This document shows positions 1-7,657 of a stretch of DNA of 64,000 nt, one piece after another. Position numbers and translations under genes: made by a program. Source of the DNA: CAADGV01 sp040290295 (lineage in GTDB: Bacteria > Bacteroidota > Ignavibacteria > UBA10030 > UBA6906); the NCBI GenBank assembly GCA_040290295.1, contig PSMW01000003.1, positions 1-64,000 on the forward strand. The letters run 5' to 3'. Numbering within the stretch: the stretch's first letter is position 1; the number at the start of each line of letters is the position of its first letter. The notes beneath the pieces are model-generated. The model worked only from the letters and a program-made list of their open reading frames with translations. It did not search any database and was not told the origin of the DNA.

Positions 1-4
1 ATAA

Positions 5-328
5 CAATGTCCACGCTTTATATCACTTCTTCCTCAACTAATTGGGAGAAGAACCCTGAATCAAAATCCGGAATTCGAGTACAAGGCGCTGGTCACGGCT
101 ACGATCGAAGACTTGAACGATCCGGCAAGAGTGTTCAACAAGACGGAAAAAGTTTCTCAGCACGATAACATGGATGTCGTCAAATCCACATCGGAAGTGA
201 TCGCGATTTCGGGAATGACAAACGGCTACTTGACACTCTACTTCGACGTAGATGGCAAGTTCTCGCTTGCTAACATGGAGCTTGGCGAGGGCAATTCCTA
301 CCAACCCGGCTGGCAAGGAAAACCATAA
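5..328 (+). CDS. C-terminal part of an unrecognised small protein; start not resolved
   Basis: The frame is open from base 5 (a TAA lies at 2-4) to the TAA at 326-328. The last ~85 residues look like real protein, with alternating hydrophobic beta-strand-like stretches (GYLTLYFDVDGKF) and balanced composition. No ATG occurs in this frame; the possible starts are CTG at 56, which follows GGGAGAAG, and TTG at 113. A different frame offers ATG at 7 but stops at about 172. The picture fits either a rare start codon or a frameshift joining the two frames near base 60. I do not recognise the family. It ends 25 nt before a strong terminator. Confidence 0.4.
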   Translation, partial: QCPRFISLLPQLIGRRTLNQNPEFEYKALVTATIEDLNDPARVFNKTEKVSQHDNMDVVKSTSEVIAISGMTNGYLTLYFDVDGKFSLANMELGEGNSYQPGWQGKP

Positions 329-353
329 ACCCAAGTGAACACAGCAATGTGCA

Positions 354-388
354 CAATGCCCTGAGACTGTCAGGGCATTGCTTTTTTC
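354..388 (+). terminator. Rho-independent terminator
   Basis: A perfect 11-bp stem (CAATGCCCTGA / TCAGGGCATTG) with a 5-nt loop GACTG is followed by CTTTTTTC. It ends the small gene at the left edge and separates it from the tRNA genes. Confidence 0.9.
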
Positions 389-520
389 AGGAGCGCCGTC
401 TGCGAGGTCATGGCTCCTGCGCGCCATTCGTTGCATGAGAAAACGAAAAGGAGTATATTGATTGCGCTTCGACGACCGCCGCTCGATATATATGTCATTC
501 TGTAGGCACAGAGGAACAAG

Positions 521-594
521 GGCCCCGTAGCTCAACTGGATAGAGCAACAGCCTTCTAAGCTGTAGGTTCCGCGTTCAAGTCGCGGCGGGGTCA
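521..594 (+). tRNA. tRNA-Arg (anticodon TCT)
   Basis: A full cloverleaf can be drawn: acceptor GGCCCCG/CGGGGTC (one G-T pair), D arm GCTC..GAGC, anticodon stem ACAGC/GCTGT with loop CTTCTAA giving TCT at 555-557, and T arm CCGCG/CGCGG with loop TTCAAGT. The discriminator base is A594 and CCA is not encoded. It decodes AGA and AGG. Confidence 0.95.
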
Positions 595-654
595 CATCAT
601 TTGAAGCAGGTGTACCGCGAGCAGCCACCTTTATGCATCATCATGATCCTCCCC

Positions 655-727
655 GCCCCCATCGTCTAGAGGCCTAGGACACGAGCTTTTCAAGCTTGGA
701 ACACGAGTTCGAATCTCGTTGGGGGCA
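655..727 (+). tRNA. tRNA-Glu (anticodon TTC)
   Basis: Acceptor GCCCCCA/TGGGGGC pairs perfectly. The anticodon stem CGAGC/GCTTG closes the loop TTTTCAA, with TTC at 689-691. The T loop is TTCGAAT. CCA is not encoded. It lies 60 nt after tRNA-Arg, so the two are probably co-transcribed. Confidence 0.95.
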
Positions 728-745
728 CTCCATACTCCTTTTGTC

Positions 746-776
746 GCGCAAAAGGAAGATCGATCTTCCTTTGCGC
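746..776. repeat. Inverted repeat after tRNA-Glu
   Basis: GCGC(A)AAAGGAAGATC is followed directly by its complement GATCTTCCTTTGCGC, giving a ~15-bp stem with one bulged A and essentially no loop. There is no T run on either side, so it is not a classical terminator. It may be a processing or cruciform element. Confidence 0.6.
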
Positions 777-1290
777 CGAGCGACTGGATCGATCATAAGC
801 AGGCTTCGATCGATCAAAGATTCGTCCCCCATCGGCGGTTCCTCTACACGCGAAGACGACAGCGAATCCAAGCGAGTCAACGCAAGTTGAACGATCTCAG
901 TGGAATACCCTCGTGCCTTGGTTCCGCTGAAATGGGTTCCGTAGCGAAGGATTTGTGTTAAAAAACTCTTCCGCAACCAGAGCATCTCCCGCGATTCATG
1001 GCTATTCGCCGGTCCCCCGCACACGAAGACTACCGTGCCTCATCCAGAACGATACGCGCCCATCACAAACAGAAGTCTGGAGCTCTGAAATCGCTCAGAC
1101 GTCTCGTCAAGATCTGGTTTGTCAACTACTTTTAGTCTTTCTCTATCATGGAAACGAGTGGCTTGCTTGATTGCCGATAACTTTGCAAGTACGGAATCGG
1201 CGGCTACGGTGTAAAGGCACTGTACTGGAATTTGCGCCATCCAAGCCCTTGTATGCGCTGCTGCAGCCAAAGGCGCCCATTGAGTGCTTC

Positions 1291-1330
1291 GTCCCGCCTT
1301 CATCCCGCCAACGGCGGACTACGGCGGGCT
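1291..1330. repeat. CCCGCC/GGCGGG element, also found at 24948
   Basis: CCCGCCTTCATCCCGC (1293-1308) matches the complement of 24948-24963 at 15 of 16 bases. Here it is followed by GGCGGACTACGGCGGG, which pairs with it as a hairpin. Confidence 0.5.
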
Positions 1331-1366
1331 TTGCATGACAGTCGATCTAGTTCGCGCATTTGCTTA

Positions 1367-1459
1367 TCATTCTGAGCGAACGCAGCGAGCAAAGAAACTA
1401 CTACCGCAACAAACGCAAGCGGTTCTCATCGAAGCTGAGCGCAGTGAAGCGACTCGAAG
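1367..1459. repeat. Two copies of a GAGCG-rich intergenic repeat
   Basis: TCATTCTGAGCGAACGCAGC (1367 on) and TCATCGAAGCTGAGCGCAGT (1426 on) share the TGAGCG..CGCAG..GAAGC/GAGC pattern of short dispersed repeats often seen between genes in bacterial genomes. Only two related copies are visible here. Their role is unknown. Confidence 0.4.
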
Positions 1460-1586
1460 TCGCAACCTGATCCTCGCGAAATATCCCAGACGACATGGGA
1501 CCTTCCCATCACGCTTGTGGAGCAATCTCATACATGCTATCTTGTAGATACCATTCGTTCATTCCTCCAATCATAAAGGAGACGAC

Positions 1587-2105
1587 ATGTTCCAAGCGCT
1601 CGTTCGACCGGCGGTGCCGGCCGACGCAGAGGTAATCCTGAGGCTTGTCGATGCGCTTGCCGATTACGAGCATCTAGCACGACCCGATGCCGAAGCCAAA
1701 CAACGCCTCATCCGTGAAATGTTCGGCGAGCGACGCCGCATCGAAGCCTTTCTGGCAGCGTACGAAGGCGAGGCGGTCGGCTACGCTTTCGTCTTCGAAA
1801 CGTACTCAAGCTTCCTTGCACTGCCGACGCTGTATTTGGAGGACCTCTTCGTCCTGCCGCAGTACCGCGGCAAAAAAGTCGGCTACGCGCTCTTCACGGC
1901 AATGGTCCAGGAAGCATACCGCCGTGGCTGCGGCCGCATGGAGTGGGCAGCCCTGGATTGGAATCATCTTGCCATCGATTTCTACCAACGGCTCGGTGCA
2001 ACCCACATGAAGGAATGGCAATTGTACAGATTGCTACGGTCCGACATGGAAAAACTTCTTTCTCGCCACTCATCATCGATGGATACGACGCGGAGCGAAT
2101 TGTAA
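1587..2105 (+). CDS. GNAT-family N-acetyltransferase
   Basis: 172 residues, the usual length for a GNAT enzyme that moves an acetyl group from acetyl-CoA to an amine. The acetyl-CoA loop PQYRGKKVG is at residues 91-99 (Q/RxxGxG/A motif). The beta-4 strand LYLEDLFVL precedes it and the closing DFYQRLGA is at 131-138. The pattern resembles the spermidine/diamine acetyltransferase (SAT1-like) branch, but the substrate cannot be fixed from sequence. The ATG follows AAAGGAG with good spacing. It stands alone, followed by 163 bases before the receiver genes. Confidence 0.85.
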   Translation: MFQALVRPAVPADAEVILRLVDALADYEHLARPDAEAKQRLIREMFGERRRIEAFLAAYEGEAVGYAFVFETYSSFLALPTLYLEDLFVLPQYRGKKVGYALFTAMVQEAYRRGCGRMEWAALDWNHLAIDFYQRLGATHMKEWQLYRLLRSDMEKLLSRHSSSMDTTRSEL

Positions 2106-2268
2106 ATCTTTCACCACCTCGCCCGCATCGTCTCGACACCATCACCCGCCGGTGCTGCTTCTACGTCCCTGAAGTATCATCATCGGTCTTTGCATCACTG
2201 CACCTGAGCGCGTTCTTCGGCGTAGATATTGATGAGAATGAGATGAACGGAACTTCGATGAGGAGATC

Positions 2269-2655
2269 ATGGATATTCTCTTAGTGGACGACAACGAAGA
2301 CTACTTGATGTTGATGAAAGACATGCTCTACGCCAACGGTTACTCTGTCATCACGGCGACCGACGGGCTGATTGCTTGCAAGATCCTCGACCTGAAGCAT
2401 GTCGATCTCATCATCTCCGACATCAAAATGCCGAAACTCGATGGCATCACGCTTCATGCGTACGCTCGAGAGCTTGATGAATATCGAGACACGACGTTCA
2501 TCTTCATTACAGGCTACAAGGATGTTTTTGAGGATGTCCTGACGCTTGATCCCTCGAAGGATTTCTTGTTGGACAAAACAACGCCGGCAACGGAGATCAT
2601 TGCCAAAGTCAACGCCCTGATGTTCGGGAAGTTCATCGGCTCGCACGAGTCGTAG
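2269..2655 (+). CDS. Stand-alone response-regulator receiver, paralogue 1 of 3
   Basis: 128 residues forming one CheY-like receiver domain and no output domain. The acidic pair D7-D8, the phospho-acceptor D51 (ISDIKMPKLDG), T81 (FITGY) and K103 (LDKTTP) are all present, so it should accept phosphate from a histidine kinase. The usual K-P-F after the lysine is K-T-T-P here. The ATG follows GAGGAG. The next two plus-strand genes are clear paralogues; its first ~17 nt are identical to those of paralogue 2. No kinase gene lies nearby, so the partner and output are unknown. Confidence 0.85.
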   Translation: MDILLVDDNEDYLMLMKDMLYANGYSVITATDGLIACKILDLKHVDLIISDIKMPKLDGITLHAYARELDEYRDTTFIFITGYKDVFEDVLTLDPSKDFLLDKTTPATEIIAKVNALMFGKFIGSHES

Positions 2656-2661
2656 CATGGG

Positions 2662-2688
2662 CAAGGGGAGCGATCTCCCTTGTTCGTT
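2662..2688 (+). terminator. Possible weak terminator after receiver 1
   Basis: CAAGGGGAG and CTCCCTTG form a stem with one bulge, followed by TTCGTTTC. The T run is poor. Confidence 0.35.
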
Positions 2689-2816
2689 TCTACAATGTCC
2701 ACATCGAGCGCTCACCGCCTTGGTTTCTGCCTCACGTTTTTCACTCTAAAGCCAAAAAAAAATTTTGGCAAGCCTTTCGCATGTCACGACTGCGTTGAAC
2801 GGAAGACGAAAAGGTT

Positions 2817-3200
2817 ATGGATATTCTCTTAGTCGATGACGATCTCGCATATGCGGAAACAATGTGGGAAGCGCTGCATCATCGGGGCTACACGATCTAT
2901 AGAGCCGCCGATGGTTGGGAAGCGTGCAGGGTACTCGGTGATGTTGCCGTGGACGTGATCATCTCCGATATCCACATGCCGAACATGAACGGACTAAAGC
3001 TGCATGCGTGGGTGCGGGGCAACCAGCACATTGCAAACACCAAGTTTATATTCCTTACCAGTTACGCGAACGACTTCATCGATGCGTTGCACCTCGACCC
3101 CTTACGCGATTTTGTGCTCGAGAAAACCATGACGCCCGATCAGGTGGTGCGATTCGTCGATCGGCTTGTCTTCGGCACATTTGCCGAAGTGTGGAGGTAA
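2817..3200 (+). CDS. Stand-alone response-regulator receiver, paralogue 2 of 3
   Basis: 127 residues, a single receiver domain. The acidic pair VDDD, the acceptor Asp in ISDIHMPNMNG, Thr in FLTSY and Lys in LEKTMTP are all kept. It is the most divergent of the three tandem copies: the segment after the acidic pair reads LAYAETMWEAL rather than EDxLxxMKxxL. The ATG follows AAAAGG and lies 161 nt after the first copy. Presumed to act as a phosphorelay or scaffold partner; no output domain or neighbouring kinase is present. Confidence 0.83.
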   Translation: MDILLVDDDLAYAETMWEALHHRGYTIYRAADGWEACRVLGDVAVDVIISDIHMPNMNGLKLHAWVRGNQHIANTKFIFLTSYANDFIDALHLDPLRDFVLEKTMTPDQVVRFVDRLVFGTFAEVWR

Positions 3201-3228
3201 AGACAATCTTTGCATAGGTGGAGAAACC

Positions 3229-3612
3229 ATGAAAGTTCTTGTTGTTGACGACAATGAAGATTTCTTGCACTTCATGAAAGAAGCTCTCTTTCTCAACGGC
3301 TACACGGTGTTCACCGCAGCCGACGGGAAGGAAGCCTGCACGATCCTCGAAGAGGAAGAGATCGATCTGATCATCTCGGACATCAAGATGCCGACATTAG
3401 ACGGCATCATGCTGCACGCATTTGCGCGCGAGCTGGATCGCTACAAGCGGACGAAGTTCATCTTCATCTCGGGCTACGGCGATGTGTACAAGGACGTGCT
3501 CGCACTCGATCCTGAAATTGATTTCTTCTTCGACAAGACCACGCCCCTCGACGAGCTGCTGAAATTTATCGACAACCTGATGTTCGGCGAGTGTGCTGGC
3601 AAGTGGGTATGA
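3229..3612 (+). CDS. Stand-alone response-regulator receiver, paralogue 3 of 3
   Basis: 127 residues. The start is set at ATG 3229 (MKVLVVDDNEDF), which follows AGGTGG; an upstream in-frame ATG at 3166 would add 21 residues overlapping paralogue 2 and is unlikely. The acidic pair, the acceptor Asp in ISDIKMPTLDG, Ser in FISGY and Lys in FDKTTP are all present. It resembles copy 1 more closely than copy 2. It lies 28 nt after copy 2, so these two are probably one transcript, ended by the terminator at 3645. Confidence 0.84.
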   Translation: MKVLVVDDNEDFLHFMKEALFLNGYTVFTAADGKEACTILEEEEIDLIISDIKMPTLDGIMLHAFARELDRYKRTKFIFISGYGDVYKDVLALDPEIDFFFDKTTPLDELLKFIDNLMFGECAGKWV

Positions 3613-3644
3613 GGGGGACATACCTGCTTGTAAGCATCCTGAAG

Positions 3645-3676
3645 ACGCGAGGCGCTGCCTCGCGTTTTCGTTTTTT
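3645..3676 (+). terminator. Rho-independent terminator after the receiver cluster
   Basis: The 9-bp stem ACGCGAGGC/GCCTCGCGT has loop GCT and is followed by TTTTCGTTTTTT. It lies at the convergent end with the lamin-tail gene. Confidence 0.88.
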
Positions 3677-3685
3677 ATACCGAGG

Positions 3686-6600
3686 CTACAGCTTCGCTGC
3701 TACCACCACCACCGCCTTTGCCGTCTCCACGACACCGCCGCGATCATCGATCGCTTCGAGAAAGACGATGTAGATGCCGACCCGTGCTCGGCGCTTGTCA
3801 TCGTCCAATCCATCCCACACCAGCGTACCTCGTGCGCCGCTCGGTTCGTTCGATGCAAGCGTCCGAATGCGCCTCCCCACGGCGTCGTAAATACGCACGC
3901 GGATCATCGCCACGGTCAAGGGCATCTCGTAATGAATCACCGCAACATCGTCCCGTCCATCACCATCCGGCGAGAAGGGATTAGGCGCAATGGCAATGTT
4001 CGAAAACGACGGGAGCGTCGCCACGTACACACTATTTCGACTCCCCGGCGTCCCTCCTTCCGGCCGAACACACGTTGTCCAGTTCCTCCCGTCGTGCGAA
4101 GCAAGTTGTGGTTGGATCTTTTCCAACGAGCGGCCCGTCACGTCCGCGATATTCGGGTTGTGCCATGCAGGCACGTAGCTGATGCTATCGATGACATGAC
4201 CGCTCGGATCGATCAACACCACGTCATCCCCGTCGTTGTTGAGACTCAAACTGGAGGCGTTGACGATGCTCAGGCGAACGGTGTCGAGCAACGGAAATCT
4301 TCGCAACACGCTCGAATCCGATGCGAGCACAAAGAACTCGCCCGGCTGAACGATCATCTTTCTTGATGAGAGCGAAAATACATGCGCACTTCCCTCCCTT
4401 GTCAGCCGGTCTCGCACGGTCCATCCTTTCAGATCGATCGGCACTGTACTCGTGTTGTTCAGCTCGATGAACTCGGCGTTGTCGGTGAATGGAGCGTACA
4501 TGATCTCGTTGAGCACGACAGCGCGCGCGGGATACGCAACACGAACCGAAGTCCACGCCTGGTTGTTGGCAATCCGCTGATCGAGTGAATAACGAACATG
4601 TGCCAGCACCGCATGCGTACCGCTCGCCGGGGTTTGCCACTCGACCGCTACCAGAACCGATTCGCGACGCGCCAGCGACTGTGCAATCGCTTGCTGTGCG
4701 AAGACCTCCGCCGGGCTTCCGATCGAATCTCCGTCGGCATCATCGTAGAGGAGAATCTCGAACGACTGTGTCGAGCGTCGCCCGATATTTTGCACCACGA
4801 CGCTGAGATGAGCGTTCTCACCGGGTAACACCGTATCCGAGACTATGCGCACCACCTTCAGATCATGATCCATCACCACATGAGAGTTCGCTCGCGCAGG
4901 CGTTGCGCCGAGCGAATCGACTGATGACGCCCAGTTGGTCGAATCATTCGACGGGTCGAACGGGTCGAGACGTTCCAGCGATCTTCCGCCAACACCTCCC
5001 CACGACGAACGATACAAGACGGAATCCATCATCACACGCCTGTCGTCCAGCAGCACCACTGCATCGCTGCTGTTGTTCCAAAGGAATGTCGGGAGCGACG
5101 TAACCTGCACGATGTTCCCGCTGAGCCGAGGATACACTGCATGGAGCAGCGCCGTATCCTTGCTCACCACTAACCATTGCTGCGGAGCGAGGATTGCATC
5201 TGCGGGCAATTCATAGCGCGATGCCGAACGATTGCCGATGAGCCATCTGTGGATGCGCACCGTGTCTGTGCGAGTATTGAACAGCTCGATCCACTCAGGC
5301 ATACCTGTGGTAGGTGCGTACATGATCTCGTTGATGACCACCGAACCGGGCGGCACGCCGACGCGTAAAACTTTCGATCGAGTATTATTCGTGGTGTCTT
5401 CATCCGAAGGCATCTCCACCCTTCCGATAATTGTGTGTGGCCCGACAGTCGCTCTCCCGATGCTCAACACAACAGGCGTCGAGTCTAAAGGTGCCAACGG
5501 CGTCGCAACCACCAGAACGGCGATTCGTTCAAACGGCTGCGGCAGCGAATCGGCGTTCGCATCCTCGAAAAGCTCCACCGTAAATGGTGCCGACAGCTCC
5601 CTCCCGCGATTCTTGACGAGGAGAATGACGACGATGCTATCATCGATCAGCGGTAGTAGCGGCGCGAAGGAAAGCGAATCCAACGAGAGATCGCGATCTT
5701 TGCGAGCGAGCGTGTTGCGTTCGCCGGGCGTGCTGCGATTGACGCTGCGGCTCGTTCCCCAATTCTGTCGGACATTCGAAAGCGCAAGCGGATCGACCCG
5801 CTCCAGCGATCTTCCTCCGGTATTTCCACCCCAACTCGCAAAATATCGGACGCTATCCATCGCAACTCCACGCCCATCGTAGAGGATAACGGCGTCGCCG
5901 GCATTGTTCAGCGAAGGAAAACTGGACACACCTATAATCGCCGCCGTCACTGAAGGATGAATGTTAAGAAGGGCGGAAGGATTACCGGTGAGTAACAGAT
6001 AGCCCTGCGGAGGAACCTTGATCTCCTGCGTCGTAATGCGGCGCTGAACGCGACTGCTATCGGCGATGAACCAGTTCTTGAGACTGATCGAATCCGAGCG
6101 CGTGTTGAACACCTCGACCCATTCCGGTTCAGGGCTTGTCGGGGCATACAGGATCTCGTTGATGACGAGACTGCCCGTGCGATATCCTACGGTCAGCGGA
6201 GCAATGCGCATATTGTTCGCGAGATTTTGATCGGGAGGATACACCACTTTCACCATGACGAGGCGAATGCCCGGATCGAGTATGCCGATACTTGCCGACA
6301 ACTCGGCTGAGTCGGACGGCGCGAGCGGGGTTGCATTGCCGACGCTCGCTCGCAACTCGGATAACTGCGGCAACGAATCGTTGTTCGCATCCACATAGAA
6401 CTCCGCGAGGAACGAGAGTGCGCTTTGTTGACCAAGATTTATTATCTTTGCATGTGCTGTCACCGAATCGCCTTCGGTGGGGGATGCCGGTTGAAAACGC
6501 AACGCTCCGGCGGACAGATCGTTTGTACGCAACGCGGTAACGAGGATGTCGTCCATGCGCAACGTTGCCGTAGCGCCCGCCGTCGGATCGCCGATAATGC

Positions 6601-7087
6601 GCCAGCGTAACTGCACTCCACGCCTTCCTCTGGTGGTTGGAGGCAAAGCGAACGCGAGTCGGATGTACGATGTTACGCCGGGGTTACGGATCGAATCTCC
6701 TATTTGCGTCGCAAATGTGGCACCGCTATCGGTGGAGACTTCGATGAGCATGCGGGCGGTGTGCGTACTCGATCGCGCGACTCGAAAGACGATCGATTCC
6801 GGCACTGCTGTGGAGAAATCGAAGAGCGGCGAGAAGAGTGTTTGCGAAACTCGCGCATTCGTCGTCACCACTGCATGCGGTGGCGAATACGGATTCGTCG
6901 TACTCGTGACGAAGTCATTCGTCGTGGAATCCCGATTGCGACTCGAACGCCAACCGGCGGGCAGCGCTGGCGGTTGCACCGAATCGAAGGTTTGATGGTA
7001 GGGGAAAATGGAAATCTGTGCACGGCTGTCGGCGGCGATGCCCCCCACACTCGCCACGACAACGAGCAGAAGAAGTCGTTGTCTCAT
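3686..7087 (-). CDS. Secreted protein with three lamin-tail domains and a FlgD-like C-terminus
   Basis: 1133 residues with a signal peptide (1-24, cleaved near SRAQ). An N-terminal beta-sandwich-like region (~25-185) is followed by three repeats of about 275 residues. Each repeat pairs a CARDB-like linker (188-300, 465-578, 740-850) with a lamin-tail domain starting VINEI(L/M)YAP (306-458, 582-733, 855-1018). The C-terminal domain (1031-1130, APNPFSPDGDGRDD ... GxYIVFLE) is the FlgD/gliding-motility type that in this phylum often marks T9SS cargo or surface anchoring. Likely exported and bound to the cell surface or matrix; the ligand is unknown. It is transcribed divergently from the receiver gene at 7177. 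Confidence 0.85.
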   Translation of the reverse strand: MRQRLLLLVVVASVGGIAADSRAQISIFPYHQTFDSVQPPALPAGWRSSRNRDSTTNDFVTSTTNPYSPPHAVVTTNARVSQTLFSPLFDFSTAVPESIVFRVARSSTHTARMLIEVSTDSGATFATQIGDSIRNPGVTSYIRLAFALPPTTRGRRGVQLRWRIIGDPTAGATATLRMDDILVTALRTNDLSAGALRFQPASPTEGDSVTAHAKIINLGQQSALSFLAEFYVDANNDSLPQLSELRASVGNATPLAPSDSAELSASIGILDPGIRLVMVKVVYPPDQNLANNMRIAPLTVGYRTGSLVINEILYAPTSPEPEWVEVFNTRSDSISLKNWFIADSSRVQRRITTQEIKVPPQGYLLLTGNPSALLNIHPSVTAAIIGVSSFPSLNNAGDAVILYDGRGVAMDSVRYFASWGGNTGGRSLERVDPLALSNVRQNWGTSRSVNRSTPGERNTLARKDRDLSLDSLSFAPLLPLIDDSIVVILLVKNRGRELSAPFTVELFEDANADSLPQPFERIAVLVVATPLAPLDSTPVVLSIGRATVGPHTIIGRVEMPSDEDTTNNTRSKVLRVGVPPGSVVINEIMYAPTTGMPEWIELFNTRTDTVRIHRWLIGNRSASRYELPADAILAPQQWLVVSKDTALLHAVYPRLSGNIVQVTSLPTFLWNNSSDAVVLLDDRRVMMDSVLYRSSWGGVGGRSLERLDPFDPSNDSTNWASSVDSLGATPARANSHVVMDHDLKVVRIVSDTVLPGENAHLSVVVQNIGRRSTQSFEILLYDDADGDSIGSPAEVFAQQAIAQSLARRESVLVAVEWQTPASGTHAVLAHVRYSLDQRIANNQAWTSVRVAYPARAVVLNEIMYAPFTDNAEFIELNNTSTVPIDLKGWTVRDRLTREGSAHVFSLSSRKMIVQPGEFFVLASDSSVLRRFPLLDTVRLSIVNASSLSLNNDGDDVVLIDPSGHVIDSISYVPAWHNPNIADVTGRSLEKIQPQLASHDGRNWTTCVRPEGGTPGSRNSVYVATLPSFSNIAIAPNPFSPDGDGRDDVAVIHYEMPLTVAMIRVRIYDAVGRRIRTLASNEPSGARGTLVWDGLDDDKRRARVGIYIVFLEAIDDRGGVVETAKAVVVVAAKL

Positions 7088-7107
7088 GGCGTTGCCTTTG
7101 GCATGAT

Positions 7108-7136
7108 GGGACAGAACAACGGATGTAATCTATAAT
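7108..7136 (+). promoter_or_regulatory. Candidate promoter for the N61 receiver gene
   Basis: GGGACA (7108-7113), a 17-nt spacer and TATAAT (7131-7136) lie 40 nt before the ATG at 7177. This is a sigma70-like match by eye. Bacteroidota often use a different -7 box, so treat it as tentative. Confidence 0.3.
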
Positions 7137-7157
7137 TCCATACGAAAAAAGCAACAA
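7129..7157 (-). promoter_or_regulatory. Candidate divergent promoter for the lamin-tail gene
   Basis: On the minus strand TTGTTG (7157-7152), a 17-nt spacer and TATAGA (7134-7129) lie about 42 nt before the ATG at 7087. The -10 overlaps the -10 of the plus-strand candidate, so the two genes would compete for, or share, polymerase binding. Confidence 0.27.
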
Positions 7158-7176
7158 CAATTTGTTTAGGGGAACT

Positions 7177-7593
7177 ATGAGCACTACCGCAACAACGGAG
7201 AAACAAAAACGGGTTCTTGTTGTCGAAGATGAGCCGGGCTTGCGGATGGTCGTCGAGTCGGAAATTGCGCGAGCAGGCTACGCCGTCGAGTCGATCTCTA
7301 ACGGACTCGATGCCATTGCGCGGCTTTCGAAAGAGAAATTCGATCTGGTCATTGTCAACGTCAAGCTCCCGGGGAAGACGGGGACGGAGGTGCTGCAGTA
7401 CATCAGAGAGAAACGTCTGCCCACGCGCGTCCTGATGATTACCGGTATCGACACCCTCCCGATCGCCATCAAAGCAGTGCGCCTGGGCGCGGACGACTAC
7501 ATCCCCAAGCCGTTCGATGCCGCGTATCTCCTCTCGATGGTGAAAACGGTACTGCGACAGAGTTCTGCAGACATCCGCACGGAAACAGCTTGA
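7177..7593 (+). CDS. Receiver-domain protein lacking the phospho-acceptor aspartate
   Basis: 138 residues: one receiver domain after a short polar N-terminus. The start is ATG 7177, preceded by AGGGGAAC; an upstream codon at 7162 lies before this site. The acidic pair E17-D18, T89 (MITGID) and K111 (IPKPF) are normal. At the acceptor position the sequence reads VIVNVKLPG, with AAC (Asn61) in place of Asp, so ordinary phosphorylation is not expected. Possible roles are a constitutive or ligand-gated pseudo-receiver. There is no output domain. It is divergent from the lamin-tail gene and convergent with ahcY. Confidence 0.85.
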   Translation: MSTTATTEKQKRVLVVEDEPGLRMVVESEIARAGYAVESISNGLDAIARLSKEKFDLVIVNVKLPGKTGTEVLQYIREKRLPTRVLMITGIDTLPIAIKAVRLGADDYIPKPFDAAYLLSMVKTVLRQSSADIRTETA

Positions 7594-7603
7594 CGCTTCT
7601 CTT

Positions 7604-7633
7604 ACAAAAAAGGCGATCCATGTGGATCGCCTT
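7604..7633 (-). terminator. Terminator of ahcY
   Basis: AAGGCGATCC/GGATCGCCTT forms a 10-bp stem with loop ATGT. On the minus strand it is followed by TTTTTTGTAA. It sits between two convergent genes. Confidence 0.85.
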
Positions 7634-7657
7634 CTGGATTCTTCGCCGCCATGTCAG

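Larger units (their letters stand above)
728..1586. other. Gene-poor intergenic stretch with inverted and dispersed repeats
   Basis: About 860 bases without a convincing gene; short open frames on both strands have no recognisable protein character. The stretch holds a long inverted repeat just after tRNA-Glu (746-776), a GC-rich CCCGCC/GGCGGG element (1291-1330) that recurs near 24950, and two related GAGCG-rich units at 1367-1396 and 1426-1459. The final ~30 bases carry the ribosome site of the acetyltransferase gene. Confidence 0.6.

Noticed and set aside
1040..1303. 87-residue minus-strand open frame in the tRNA-downstream gap
   Set aside because: Composition is not protein-like and no ribosome site or family is visible.
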